Source: DLKC01 sp002478885 | GTDB lineage: Bacteria > Bacteroidota > Bacteroidia > Chitinophagales > Chitinophagaceae | Direction: 5' to 3' | Assembly: GCA_046329585.1 (NCBI GenBank) | Contig: JAXLUI010000001.1 | Coordinates: 1,674,001 to 1,738,000, forward strand | Length of the DNA: 64,000 nt | Shown: positions 53,872-62,572 of the stretch, one piece after another | Layout: each line of letters starts with the position of its first letter | Position numbering within the stretch: position 1 is the stretch's first letter | Notes under the pieces: generated by a model | The model's database searches: none | What the model was told of the DNA's origin: nothing | What the model saw: only the letters and a program-made list of their open reading frames with translations | Position numbers and translations under genes: made by a program

Positions 53872-55293
53872 ATGCAGGAACATCTATCCCATGAAGAACA
53901 AGAAGAACTTAACGAACTGCTCCAACAATACGAGAACCTCCGCAACGGCAAAAGCCATTCATTCATTGAAGAAGATGCTTTCGAACGCATAATAGATTAT
54001 TTTGATGATAAAGATGATCTTACCAAGGCATTAAATGCTTCTGAGACTGCCTTGGAATATTTCCCGTTTTCCTCGCAACTTCTCATTAAGAAAGCTGACC
54101 TTCTTATTGCATCGCGAAGGTATAAAGATGCGCTTGACATACTCGAACATGCCTCACTTTTTGACAGTAATGATATCAATATCTACATTCTTAAAACAGA
54201 AGCATACCTCGCTCTTGATGAGCAAGCCAAAGCTGTTTCACTTTTGGAGGATGCGCTTTACCTTTTTGAGGGTGAAGAAAAGATAGAAATGCTTTTCGAA
54301 CTTGCAGACGTATATGATGACTATGAAGAATTTGATAAAGTATTTGATTGTCTTCGCTTAATTCTTGAGATAGAGCCCACCAATGAAGAAGCTCTTTATA
54401 AGATTTGTTTTTGGACCGATTTCACTGGTCGCAACGAAGAGAGTATCAGGCTCCACCATAAAATAATCGAGGAATATCCATATTGCGAATTGGCCTGGTT
54501 TAATATGGGTGCAGCCTACCAGGGAGTAAAGTTGTACGAAAAATCAATTGATGCCTATAAATACGCAGTAGCGATAGATGAGAAATTCGACTATGCTTAC
54601 CGTAATATGGGTGATGCTTATATCAGGCTTAGAAAGTACAAAGAGGCTATCGACACGCTTGAAACCGTTTTGGCACTTACAAGACCCGAAGAGGTAATCT
54701 ACGAAGCTATTGGCCATTGCTACCATCGGCTTGGAAAATATGCGCAAGCCAGGTTCAACTACCGAAAAGCGTCTCACATGAATCCGGACGATAGCAAACT
54801 GTTTTACAAAATCGCATTAACGTATATTAATGAAGGCCAATGGGCCAGTGCCTTAAAACCATTAGAACAATCGATGCGCACCCACCGCTATATTCCCGAA
54901 TACAACCTTGCGATGGGAGAATGTTATATGCAGTTGGAACGCTTTAGGGAGGCTATTCAATATTTCGGACTGGTGGTTCGTTCTAAACCCAAAAATACAC
55001 GAGGTTGGGAATCACTTATCCGTTGCCTTTTTAAAGCAGGTTACTACGAAGAAGCGGCTACACAGTGTAAAATAGCTCTTGATTCAACCATGCAAAAACC
55101 GGTTTTGTATTTTCTGTATGCCGCCGTTTTGATGGCTTCGGGAAATAATAAAGAGGGCTTACAATATCTTCAGGCCGGTCTTAACGCGGCTCCTCGCCTT
55201 GTAAAAAAATTTATAGAGCTTAATCCTTCAATTTTGCAGAATAATACCGTGGTCGACATGCTGGCACAGTACAAAAAGAAAAAAAAGATTTAG
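53872..55293 (+). CDS. Tetratricopeptide repeat protein
   Basis: 473 residues made almost wholly of TPR units (about 10). Well-formed examples are YPYCELAWFNMGAAYQGVKL, DYAYRNMGDAYIRLRKYKEA and VIYEAIGHCYHRLGKYAQAR. There is no signal peptide or membrane helix, so it is a cytoplasmic scaffold; partners unknown. A coil-like acidic N-terminus (LSHEEQEELNELLQQYENLR) precedes the repeats. Similar long TPR proteins are widespread in Chitinophagaceae without an assigned role. Confidence 0.9.
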   Translation: MQEHLSHEEQEELNELLQQYENLRNGKSHSFIEEDAFERIIDYFDDKDDLTKALNASETALEYFPFSSQLLIKKADLLIASRRYKDALDILEHASLFDSNDINIYILKTEAYLALDEQAKAVSLLEDALYLFEGEEKIEMLFELADVYDDYEEFDKVFDCLRLILEIEPTNEEALYKICFWTDFTGRNEESIRLHHKIIEEYPYCELAWFNMGAAYQGVKLYEKSIDAYKYAVAIDEKFDYAYRNMGDAYIRLRKYKEAIDTLETVLALTRPEEVIYEAIGHCYHRLGKYAQARFNYRKASHMNPDDSKLFYKIALTYINEGQWASALKPLEQSMRTHRYIPEYNLAMGECYMQLERFREAIQYFGLVVRSKPKNTRGWESLIRCLFKAGYYEEAATQCKIALDSTMQKPVLYFLYAAVLMASGNNKEGLQYLQAGLNAAPRLVKKFIELNPSILQNNTVVDMLAQYKKKKKI

Positions 55294-55351
55294 GTGGTAT
55301 CGCATTTTTCTTTTCCAACTATTCAATTGATTTTAATAATAAAAGTTGTTT

Positions 55352-55415
55352 GGAGCCGGCCAGAATACATTAATTAGGCCCTTGTTGCGTCGCACTCTTC
55401 AGCTGCTGTAGCCAA
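55352..55415 (+). repeat. Intergenic repeat, form A left half
   Basis: The outer arm GGAGCCGGCC is followed by the exact core TTGCGTCGCAC at 55385-55395. It sits downstream of the TPR gene in a tandem plus arrangement, in the common orientation. Confidence 0.85.
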
Positions 55416-55529
55416 ATGAGCAAGCAAAATTCAAATTTAACATAACTGCATCGACTCGATTTGTCATTAAAAACAACGTTGGTGATTAAACTTATTTTAT
55501 TTTTACCCTTCAAACAAAAAATATAAATC

Positions 55530-55949
55530 ATGAAAAAAATAGTTTTTATTCTGCTATGCCTCTTTTCTCTCGTCACCATGGTAAATGCCCAAAGCACAAC
55601 AACTGACAAAACAAAAAAAACAAAGCAGGACAAGATTGATAACCGGGAATCCAAGATGGACAGTACAAGAAAAGCCAACCTGAAAGAGAAAGGAGTCACA
55701 GAGGAAAATCTTAAGCAACTGGATCTTAGCAATGAACAGCAGAAGCAGCTTGAACAAATGCATCACGATATGCGCAATGAAAAAGAGAAAATAAAAAATG
55801 ACGCTTCGCTTACCGAAGAACAAAAAAATGAGAAATTAAGATCAATTGATAAAGATTACAAAGGTAAAATGGACAAAATGTTGACTAAAGAGCAGAAGCA
55901 GAAAATCCAGAAAGAAAAACAAAAGAAAAAAGACAATCCCAAAAAATAA
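55530..55949 (+). CDS. Secreted highly charged helical protein, unknown function
   Basis: 139 residues. A signal peptide (IVFILLCLFSLVTMVNAQ) precedes a Lys/Glu-rich, probably all-helical body with NLKQLDLSNEQQKQLEQMHH and LTEEQKNEKLRSIDKDYKGK. The repeated leu-x-x-glu-glu-gln-lys pattern resembles Spy/CpxP-like periplasmic helices in Bacteroidota, but the LTxxQ motifs are too degenerate to assign. It has its own terminator at 55964. Confidence 0.7.
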   Translation: MKKIVFILLCLFSLVTMVNAQSTTTDKTKKTKQDKIDNRESKMDSTRKANLKEKGVTEENLKQLDLSNEQQKQLEQMHHDMRNEKEKIKNDASLTEEQKNEKLRSIDKDYKGKMDKMLTKEQKQKIQKEKQKKKDNPKK

Positions 55950-55963
55950 TATCAACCCATTAA

Positions 55964-55991
55964 AAAAGCTATCGAATCGATAGCTTTTTTT
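55964..55991 (+). terminator. Intrinsic terminator
   Basis: AAAAGCTATCGA, ATCGATAGCTTTTTTT: a perfect stem and T-run after the charged secreted protein gene. Confidence 0.92.
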
Positions 55992-56027
55992 AAATTACCT
56001 GGAAGTAGATAGATTAAAAGGAAAACC

Positions 56028-56055
56028 TTTGCAAGATGTACGCTTTGTATTTTTG
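56028..56055 (+). promoter_or_regulatory. Putative promoter of the small TPR gene, near-leaderless
   Basis: TTTG at 56028-56031 and TATTTTTG at 56048-56055, spacer 16 bp. The ATG is at 56061, only 5 bp after the -7 box, so the transcript would start at or near the start codon. Confidence 0.45.
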
Positions 56056-56060
56056 ACATT

Positions 56061-56372
56061 ATGGACCGTATCGAAAAAATTCTTGTATTACTGGGAAAAA
56101 ATCCGGGCGACAACTTTCTTAGGCACGCCCTGGCGCTTGAATATATTAAAATGGGGAATGATGGCGATGCAAAAGAATTGTTTATTGCAATTCTAACAAA
56201 TTCGCCAGACTATATTGGATCTTACTACCATTTAGCAAAGTTATTGGAACGTAACCGTCAGATTGATGCAGCAACGGAATGGTACGAAAAAGGTATGGCT
56301 GCAGCTCGTAAAGTCAGCGATAACCATGCCTACAACGAATTGAATTCGGCATACCACGAGTTGGTTGACTAG
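56061..56372 (+). CDS. Small TPR protein
   Basis: 103 residues containing about two TPR-like units (DNFLRHALALEYIKMGNDGD, then SYYHLAKLLERNRQIDAATE and WYEKGMAAA). Cytoplasmic, no signal. Length and the MDRIEKILVLLGKNPGDNF start suggest a complete small protein rather than a fragment. It precedes tRNA-Gly by 26 bp and may be cotranscribed with it. Confidence 0.78.
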   Translation: MDRIEKILVLLGKNPGDNFLRHALALEYIKMGNDGDAKELFIAILTNSPDYIGSYYHLAKLLERNRQIDAATEWYEKGMAAARKVSDNHAYNELNSAYHELVD

Positions 56373-56398
56373 ATATATCTTTCGTATATTAGCGCAAT

Positions 56399-56471
56399 GC
56401 GGAAATAGCTCATCTGGTAGAGCGACAGCTTCCCAAGCTGTAGGTGGCGGGTTCGAGTCCCGTTTTCCGCT
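56399..56471 (+). tRNA. tRNA-Gly (anticodon CCC)
   Basis: 73-nt cloverleaf: 7-bp acceptor stem GCGGAAA/TTTCCGC, D arm GCTC/GAGC, anticodon arm ACAGC/GCTGT with loop TTCCCAA (anticodon CCC, reads GGG), T arm with GTTCGAG. The 3' CCA is not encoded. A T-run follows at 56472-56477. Confidence 0.96.
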
Positions 56472-56497
56472 CTTTTTGCCGAAAAAAGTTCCAGACC

Positions 56498-56552
56498 TTG
56501 AAGTGAGTGACACAACGAGCTGCTATTTCTACAAATGCCGGCAACAAAAAAT
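56498..56552 (-). repeat. Intergenic repeat, form B right half
   Basis: TTGAA, form B core GTGAGTGACAC at 56503-56513, then the outer arm AAATGCCGGCAACAAAAAA. It is followed immediately by an intrinsic terminator. Confidence 0.85.
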
Positions 56553-56583
56553 TAAAATGCCCCTTTTCGAGGGGCATTTTAAT
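56551..56583. terminator. Bidirectional intrinsic terminator
   Basis: AAAATGCCCC, TTTTCG loop, GGGGCATTTT: perfect stem, flanking A and T runs. It serves the ECF sigma gene ending at 56667 and possibly the tRNA transcript. Confidence 0.85.
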
Positions 56584-56666
56584 TAGGCTGTCATTCTGAA
56601 GAAATTCTTTTTGGCAAGCATTCGTATGCAAAAGATAAAACCCCAGAATGACAATTATTTCAACTG

Positions 56667-57248
56667 TTATAAGCTTAGTTGCTTTTCAAGCATCAATTTA
56701 CGTAAGTTGATTAACCCATAACGCATTCTGCCAAGTGCAGTGTTAATACTACAATTTGTTACGGCGGCAATTTCTTTAAAACTCATCTCGCCGAAATGAC
56801 GAAGTACGATAACCTCACGTTGTTCGTCGGGAAGGGCCGAGAGCATGCGATGCATTCTGTCGTAACCCTGCTGTCTTATCATTTTCTGTTCAGCATTATC
56901 ATTCACCAGGACCAACGCATCAAATACATTTTGATTATCGCTGGTAACAATTGCGGGTGTGCGCTTTACTTTTCTAAAATGATCAACACAAAGATTATGT
57001 GCGATGCGCATGGCCCATGGAAGAAACTTACCCTCTTCATTATACCTTCTGCTACGCAATGTATCGATTATTCTCACAAATGTTTCCTGGAAAAGATCTT
57101 CTGCAAGATATTTGTCTTTAACAATAAATAAGATCGAACTGAACAGCTTATCCTTATAGCGGTTAATAAGTGTTTCGAGTGCGATTGAATTTCCTTCCTG
57201 GAAAGACAATATTAATTCTGTATCGGAATGATCAATAAACTTTCTCAT
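56667..57248 (-). CDS. ECF-type RNA polymerase sigma factor
   Basis: 193 residues. Region 2 (about 25-95: YKDKLFSSILFIVKDKYLAE, DLFQETFVRI, LPWAMRIAHNLCVDHFRK) and region 4 (about 130-185: MLSALPDEQREVIVLRHFGE, FKEIAAVTNCSINTALGRMR) are standard. No anti-sigma gene (FecR or zinc-binding type) is adjacent, unlike many Bacteroidota ECF factors. I use the ATG at 57248 (MRKFIDHSDTEL), as the upstream in-frame residues MACFHPKKAF match nothing. The divergent neighbour is uvrA. Confidence 0.92.
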   Translation of the reverse strand: MRKFIDHSDTELILSFQEGNSIALETLINRYKDKLFSSILFIVKDKYLAEDLFQETFVRIIDTLRSRRYNEEGKFLPWAMRIAHNLCVDHFRKVKRTPAIVTSDNQNVFDALVLVNDNAEQKMIRQQGYDRMHRMLSALPDEQREVIVLRHFGEMSFKEIAAVTNCSINTALGRMRYGLINLRKLMLEKQLSL

Positions 57249-57455
57249 AAATGCTTTTTTTGGATGAAAGCATGCCACCTTTTTAATTGCTGTTAAGTGG
57301 ATTTCGAGTAAAGTTTATCTTATAGGCGTGTTATTTGTGAAAAGTTTGATGAAAGTAGAACTATTCTAATTCCTTCGCAACTGCAAATTGTAAAAAAATT
57401 GTGAATTAATCAAATTTGAGCTTGCTTTGTTCTACTTAAAAACAGATTGAGATTG

Positions 57456-60311
57456 ATGGAAAAAAACATTAAAAAGGTTGTCAAAAAAGAGAGTGCAAAA
57501 GAAAGTACGGTAAAAAACAAAGATATAGTCGTAACAGGTGCACGTATCCACAACCTCAAAAATATAAACGTAGTTTTTCCACGCAATAGGTTTATTGTGG
57601 TAACAGGCGTTTCGGGAAGCGGCAAATCTTCATTAACTATTGACACCTTGTTTGCTGAGGGCCAAAGGCGTTATACAGAAAGCTTAAGTGCATATGCAAG
57701 GCAATTTATGTCTCGAATGGTAAAACCTGATGTTGATTCGATCAAAGGATTATGCCCTGCGATAGCCATAGAGCAAAAAGTAATCACCCGTACGCCCCGT
57801 AGCACGGTCGGTAGTATGACAGAGATATATGATTACCTGCGGTTGTTGTTTGCCAGGATTGGAAAAACCATCTCACCTGTAAGTGGTAGACTGGTAAAAA
57901 AAGATGATGTAGGAGATGTAATAGAATACCTGAAAAAAATTGACAAAGGAAGTAAAGCGATTATTCTTGTTCCGCTAAAGCAACATGCAAAACGGGAGTT
58001 GAAAGAAGAATTAAATATTCTTACACAAAAAGGCTTTTCACGAATTTTTATCCAGTCAACGGGTAATTCAGTTCAAAGCGAATTGATACGAATCGAAGAA
58101 TTACTGGAGCTTAGCGACACCGCACTTTCCGAAAAAATTAAAGGCGATGGCAATATTAAAAAGTCGTTTGTGCTGGTAGACAGAATAGTGACTAAAAATT
58201 TTAATGAGGAAGATATCCACCGGATATCAGATTCTGTTGGCACCGCTTTTTATGAAGGTGAAGGCGAAGTCTTTGTTGAAGTCAACAATACTGACACCAT
58301 TCATTTCAGCAACAAGTTTGAACTTGATGGAATAAAGTTTGAAGAGCCTGTGCCTAATCTCTTTTCTTTTAACAATCCTTACGGCGCATGTCCTACCTGT
58401 GAAGGATTTAGCCAGGTGCTTGGTATTGATGAAGACCTCGTTATTCCCGATAAAAGATTGAGCGTTTATGATGGCGCGGTTGCGCCATGGAAGGGAGAAA
58501 AATTAGGTTGGTGGAGAGAGCAATTTTTAAAGGCGGCATCATCTGTTAGCTTTCCTGTTCATAAGCCGGTTTGTGATCTTACTCCAACACAATACAAAAC
58601 TTTGTGGGAGGGAAATGGGAAAATCCTCGGAATCAGGGACTTTTTCAAGGAAGTAGAACAAAATCTCTATAAAGTCCAGTATCGGGTACTGCTTAGCCGT
58701 TACCGTGGCAGAACTACCTGCCCCGACTGCAATGGGTATCGCCTTAGGAAAGAGGCTTTATATGTAAAGTTGTCTGGCAAACATATTGCGGAATTATGCC
58801 TTTTACAAACGAAAGACCTAAAGCAGTGGTTCAATGAATTGTTGCTCGATGACAATGATCAGCAAATTGCAAAGAGAATTCTTATTGAAATCAATCAAAG
58901 GTTACAAACATTAATCGATGTAGGTCTTGGATACCTGACGCTAAACCGCCTTGCTAATACACTGAGCGGTGGCGAAAGCCAACGCATACAACTCACGAGA
59001 AGTCTCGGAAGTACACTCACCGATTCTTTATACATCCTCGATGAACCTTCAATTGGCCTGCATTCACGAGATACAGAAAAGCTGATAAAGGTATTAAAGC
59101 AATTACGTGATGCAGGCAACACCGTTGTTGTTGTAGAGCATGACGAAATGATGATGCGGGATGCCGACCATATTATCGATATGGGACCTCTCGCATCACA
59201 TTTGGGCGGCGAAGTTATTGCAAGCGGCAACTACAATGATATTGTCAAAAACCCGCAAAGCCTCACCGGCAAATACCTTAATGGCTCACTTAAGGTAACC
59301 ACTCCAAAGAAGTTTAGACATTTTAACCGCTTTATAAAAATCGAAGGTGCACGGCAAAACAATCTAAAAGACGTGACCGTAAGTATTCCGCTTAATACAC
59401 TTTGTATAGTCAGTGGCGTAAGCGGCAGCGGCAAAACCACCCTTGTCAAACAAGTACTCTATCCTGCGCTGCAAAAAATAAAAGGAGAGTTTAGCGATAA
59501 AGTTGGCTTTCATAAAGCCATTAGTGGTGACACCGATTATCTAACGCAAGTGGAATTAATCGACCAGAACCCGATCGGAAAATCATCCCGGAGCAACCCC
59601 GTAACGTACATTAAAGCCTACGACGAAATAAGACAGTTATTTGCAGATCAATCGCTGTCAAAAATTCGCGGCTTTCAACCCAAGCATTTTTCTTTCAACG
59701 TCGACGGTGGTCGATGCGACACCTGCAAAGGTGAAGGCGAGACTGTTGTTGAAATGCAATTCCTTGCCGATGTACATCTTACCTGTGAAGCTTGTGGCGG
59801 TAAAAAATTTAAAGAAGAAGTGCTGGAAGTACAATACAATGGCAAGAACATTTTTGATATCCTCGAATTAAGTGTTGATGAATCCATTGAATTTTTCAAA
59901 AACGAGAAAACACTTGCCAGGGCACTTCAACCATTGCAGGATGTAGGTCTTGGTTATATTAAACTCGGACAAAGCAGCGACACGCTTAGCGGTGGCGAAG
60001 CCCAAAGAGTAAAACTTGCCTCCTACCTTGGTAAAGGAAAAGCAAATGGCCATATCCTTTTTATTTTTGATGAACCAACTACCGGCCTTCACTTCCACGA
60101 TATTAATAAACTACTGGCTTCATTCAACGCTCTTATTGATCAGGGCCATTCAATTCTTGTCATCGAGCATAATATTGACGTAATAAAAAATGCAGACTGG
60201 GTTATCGACCTTGGCCCAGAGGCCGGCGATGCGGGTGGCAATATCCTTTTCGAGGGCACACCCGCGCAATTAAAGAATGTAAAAGAAAGTTATACAGCAA
60301 AGTTTTTATAA
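57456..60311 (+). CDS. uvrA: Excinuclease ABC subunit A
   Basis: UvrA recognises bulky DNA lesions in nucleotide excision repair and loads UvrB. 951 residues from the ATG at 57456 (MEKNIKKVV; an in-frame TTG at 57447 is less likely). Two ABC modules: Walker A GVSGSGKSS at 51-59 and GVSGSGKTTLVKQ in the second half, signatures LSGGESQRIQL and LSGGEAQRVKL, and Walker B with DEPSIGLH and DEPTTGLH. Zinc-binding CxxC pairs are visible (CPTCEGF, CPDCNGY, CDTCKGEGE, CEACGGKKF). The N-terminal 20 residues are lysine-rich. Confidence 0.96.
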   Translation: MEKNIKKVVKKESAKESTVKNKDIVVTGARIHNLKNINVVFPRNRFIVVTGVSGSGKSSLTIDTLFAEGQRRYTESLSAYARQFMSRMVKPDVDSIKGLCPAIAIEQKVITRTPRSTVGSMTEIYDYLRLLFARIGKTISPVSGRLVKKDDVGDVIEYLKKIDKGSKAIILVPLKQHAKRELKEELNILTQKGFSRIFIQSTGNSVQSELIRIEELLELSDTALSEKIKGDGNIKKSFVLVDRIVTKNFNEEDIHRISDSVGTAFYEGEGEVFVEVNNTDTIHFSNKFELDGIKFEEPVPNLFSFNNPYGACPTCEGFSQVLGIDEDLVIPDKRLSVYDGAVAPWKGEKLGWWREQFLKAASSVSFPVHKPVCDLTPTQYKTLWEGNGKILGIRDFFKEVEQNLYKVQYRVLLSRYRGRTTCPDCNGYRLRKEALYVKLSGKHIAELCLLQTKDLKQWFNELLLDDNDQQIAKRILIEINQRLQTLIDVGLGYLTLNRLANTLSGGESQRIQLTRSLGSTLTDSLYILDEPSIGLHSRDTEKLIKVLKQLRDAGNTVVVVEHDEMMMRDADHIIDMGPLASHLGGEVIASGNYNDIVKNPQSLTGKYLNGSLKVTTPKKFRHFNRFIKIEGARQNNLKDVTVSIPLNTLCIVSGVSGSGKTTLVKQVLYPALQKIKGEFSDKVGFHKAISGDTDYLTQVELIDQNPIGKSSRSNPVTYIKAYDEIRQLFADQSLSKIRGFQPKHFSFNVDGGRCDTCKGEGETVVEMQFLADVHLTCEACGGKKFKEEVLEVQYNGKNIFDILELSVDESIEFFKNEKTLARALQPLQDVGLGYIKLGQSSDTLSGGEAQRVKLASYLGKGKANGHILFIFDEPTTGLHFHDINKLLASFNALIDQGHSILVIEHNIDVIKNADWVIDLGPEAGDAGGNILFEGTPAQLKNVKESYTAKFL

Positions 60312-60315
60312 CAGC

Positions 60316-60376
60316 ATTTTGCCCCGGCACCAACAACACATTCAGCTTTCGTTGCGTCGCACACTTCAGCGTTTAT
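60316..60376 (+). repeat. Intergenic repeat, form A left half
   Basis: The outer arm TTTTGCCCCGGC is followed by the exact core TTGCGTCGCAC at 60352-60362 and ACTTCAGC. It is downstream of uvrA and separate from the terminator of the convergent regulator gene. Confidence 0.85.
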
Positions 60377-60400
60377 ATCCCTTATCAACAAAAGGCAAAA

Positions 60401-60430
60401 AGAAAAGGGTTGATCACTCAACCCTTTTCA
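60401..60430 (-). terminator. Intrinsic terminator of the response regulator gene
   Basis: On the minus strand AAAAGGGTTGA, GTGA loop, TCAACCCTTTT: perfect stem with T-rich continuation, 20 bp after the stop. Confidence 0.88.
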
Positions 60431-60449
60431 AATATAAAATCATTAAAGA

Positions 60450-61145
60450 CTAAGGCGCCACTAACCTAAAGCCATTGCCGTGAATATTTACAATCTCTAT
60501 CTGCTCATCGTCTTTTAGGTATTTGCGCAACTTGGCAATATAAACATCCATGCTGCGGCCGTTAAAATAAGTATCGCTGCCCCATATTTTTTTCAAAGCA
60601 CGTTCACGGGGAAGCAGGTCGTTTTTATGTTCGGCAAGCATTTTCAACAATTCATTCTCTTTTGGTGAAAGCGTTTGTGTTTTGCCATCGTGTATCAATT
60701 CACGCAACTTGGGGTTGAAATGATAACGCCCAAGATCAAACTGCATATTTTCACTTTCGCGGTTCATTTCTTCATTTCGCTTGGTTATTGCTTTTATTTT
60801 CAGCAAAAGCACCTCACTGTCAAATGGCTTTGTAATATAATCATCGGCGCCAAGTTTATAACCCTGTATAATGTCTTCCTTCATAGTTTTGGCGCTAAGG
60901 AAAAACAAAGGCACATCAGGATCAATATCGCGAATCTCCTCAGCCAATGTAAAGCCATCCATATTCGGCATCATTACATCGAGCAGGCATATGTCAAATT
61001 TCTCACGTTGAAACGCGGCGAGGCCAAGCCTTCCATCTCTTTCAAGGGTAACATCGTAGTCGTTTAGTTCGAGATAATTCTTCAGTACCATTCCCAGGTT
61101 CTGATCATCTTCGCAAAGCAAAATCTTGTATTTATTTCCTTCCAT
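60450..61145 (-). CDS. OmpR/PhoB-family response regulator
   Basis: 231 residues: receiver domain (1-125) with acidic pocket D13/D14 and phosphoacceptor D56 in CLLDVMMPNMDG, conserved K106-type lysine in YITKPFD, then a winged-helix DNA-binding domain (about 135-231: LSPKENELLKMLAEHKNDLL, MDVYIAKLRKYLKDDEQIEI). No histidine kinase is adjacent, so it is an orphan in this window. Closest in type to RprY-like regulators of Bacteroidota; target genes unknown. Confidence 0.94.
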   Translation of the reverse strand: MEGNKYKILLCEDDQNLGMVLKNYLELNDYDVTLERDGRLGLAAFQREKFDICLLDVMMPNMDGFTLAEEIRDIDPDVPLFFLSAKTMKEDIIQGYKLGADDYITKPFDSEVLLLKIKAITKRNEEMNRESENMQFDLGRYHFNPKLRELIHDGKTQTLSPKENELLKMLAEHKNDLLPRERALKKIWGSDTYFNGRSMDVYIAKLRKYLKDDEQIEIVNIHGNGFRLVAP

Positions 61146-61376
61146 AAAGGGTAATTTTTATCATTAAATATAAATCATTTAAAGAGCAGAACAAACATCG
61201 GGCTTTTTTTTGTTAAAGCATTTGCAATTGTTAACCAATGACAATAACAATGCTGCGAACGGGTAAAAGACAGATATTAGCAGTTACATAACTAGGACGA
61301 AAAGCAAAAATTATACGTGTGCTGTTGTGCATTAATCCGTTGCCATTTTTTGTTCTTTTCCTTATTTCTTCCCTGC

Positions 61377-61384
61377 TATTTTTG
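61377..61384 (+). promoter_or_regulatory. -7 box upstream of the GroES paralogue
   Basis: TATTTTTG matches TAnnTTTG exactly and ends 18 bp before the ATG at 61403. The nearest TTTG upstream is 24 bp away, a little far, so only the -7 element is well supported. Confidence 0.45.
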
Positions 61385-61402
61385 CAGAAAAATTTATCTC
61401 CC

Positions 61403-61774
61403 ATGCGATTAACTCCCGATAGCAAATTAAAAAAACTGATCATCATCGGAGACAGGGTATTGATACGGCTATCAAAGCCTAACGAACAAACTGCGAGCGG
61501 GCTTTATCTTCCGCCTGGCGTACAGGAAAAAGAAAAAGTGCAGCAGGGGTATATTATCAAAGCTGGCCCGGGTTATGCTATTCCAATGGCAGTAGAAAAT
61601 GAACCATGGAAAAGTGAAGATGAACAGGTGAAATATATTCCGTTGCAGGCTAAAGAAGGTGACCTCGCCATCTTTCCGTTAAGCGGCGCTACCGAAGTAA
61701 TTTATGAGAACGAAAAATATTACATAGTTCCGCAAAGCGCGATACTCATGCTCGAAAGAGAAGAGGACTTATAA
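61403..61774 (+). CDS. GroES-like co-chaperone paralogue
   Basis: 123 residues, longer than the 90-97 of canonical GroES. The chaperonin-10 fold is recognisable: LKKLIIIGDRVLIRLSKPNE, TASGLYLPPGVQEKEKVQQG, then EGDLAIFPLSGATEVIYENE and a terminal VPQSAILMLER. The extra length is an insertion around PMAVENEPWKSEDEQVKYIP. Bacteroidota commonly carry such a second GroES without groEL beside it. The ATG at 61403 is chosen; upstream in-frame codons to 61319 overlap the promoter. Confidence 0.85.
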   Translation: MRLTPDSKLKKLIIIGDRVLIRLSKPNEQTASGLYLPPGVQEKEKVQQGYIIKAGPGYAIPMAVENEPWKSEDEQVKYIPLQAKEGDLAIFPLSGATEVIYENEKYYIVPQSAILMLEREEDL

Positions 61775-61800
61775 CTGTACTGTTGCGCAAAGAACCTGCA

Positions 61801-61858
61801 GTACAAGTGAGTGACACAACAGGTGGTGCCATATATTCAAAAGCCGGCAACAAAAAAT
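61801..61858 (-). repeat. Intergenic repeat, form B right half (most complete)
   Basis: GTACAA, form B core GTGAGTGACAC at 61807-61817, then AACAGGTGGTGCCA and the outer arm AAAGCCGGCAACAAAAAA ending at 61858. A vestigial left half may lie at 61780-61800. Confidence 0.88.
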
Positions 61859-61872
61859 ACTTGTAAAAAACG

Positions 61873-61904
61873 AAAAGCCACAACACTAACTGCTGTGGCT
61901 TTTG
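61873..61904. terminator. Bidirectional intrinsic terminator
   Basis: AAAAGCCACA, ACACTAACTG loop, TGTGGCTTTT: between convergent genes and just beyond the repeat element. Confidence 0.88.
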
Positions 61905-61920
61905 TTATAGACGTATTCGG

Positions 61921-62523
61921 TTACTGAACCAGTTTGGCAATTTGCTGCAGCGGAATGCTGTTTGCAAGATTAAGAATATCGTTCTCTGTTGTGCCATTTA
62001 TAGTAAATGTTACCAATGCCGTATTCAACGGAACGTTAAGAATGTAGGTAGGCTTTTGATCTGTTCCTCGGTCTTGCTTTTCGAGTCTTGCCTTATAGCC
62101 CTGCACTTTCACTGTTTTATTATTTTCATCGCGCATCATGCCGCCGAGCATAGGTGTATTGAGGATCATATTCAGCGAGGCAATCATCGGAGAATTATTG
62201 ATCACTTCTATCTGCGCGCCGTTGGGATTATTACCATAGCTGCGATGAATGGTTGCGCCAACAAAACTTACATTGGCATTTACATGATCATCTTTCGTGT
62301 TTACATTCATCGTGTCCAGTTTCGCGGGCAAAAGTTTCAACACTTCCTTTCCTATAACAATATCGAGTTCCTGCATGGCTTGTTCCAATGCAAAATGTGC
62401 ATCTTCAAGTTTGCCGCCGGTGTAAGAAGTTTTTGCCGTCGCGATGTATGATTTAAAGTCGTTCTGCGCAAATAACATTGCGCTGAAAATTAAAAATGAA
62501 GAGAGTATAATAAGCTTTTTCAT
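61921..62523 (-). CDS. Secreted protein, paralogue of the next gene
   Basis: 200 residues. A signal peptide (LIILSSFLIFSAMLFAQ) precedes a mature part that starts with a helical segment (ATAKTSYTGGKLEDAHFALE, QAMQELDIVIGKEVLKLLPA) and continues with a beta-rich region (NMILNTPMLGGMMRDENNKT). It ends NGTTENDILNLANSIPLQQI. The same helix then beta then ending-helix plan occurs in the gene 49 bp upstream, so the two are diverged tandem duplicates. No family recognised; predicted periplasmic. Confidence 0.75.
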   Translation of the reverse strand: MKKLIILSSFLIFSAMLFAQNDFKSYIATAKTSYTGGKLEDAHFALEQAMQELDIVIGKEVLKLLPAKLDTMNVNTKDDHVNANVSFVGATIHRSYGNNPNGAQIEVINNSPMIASLNMILNTPMLGGMMRDENNKTVKVQGYKARLEKQDRGTDQKPTYILNVPLNTALVTFTINGTTENDILNLANSIPLQQIAKLVQ

Positions 62524-62572
62524 AAAATTAATTTCGCTTTCTGTTAGTTTATGTTTACGGGTTCAGGCGCCG

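Noticed and set aside
56399..56583. tRNA-Gly followed by a repeat as an integration hotspot
   Set aside because: No integrase, no duplicated tRNA 3' end and no foreign genes; the downstream sequence is a form B repeat and a terminator.
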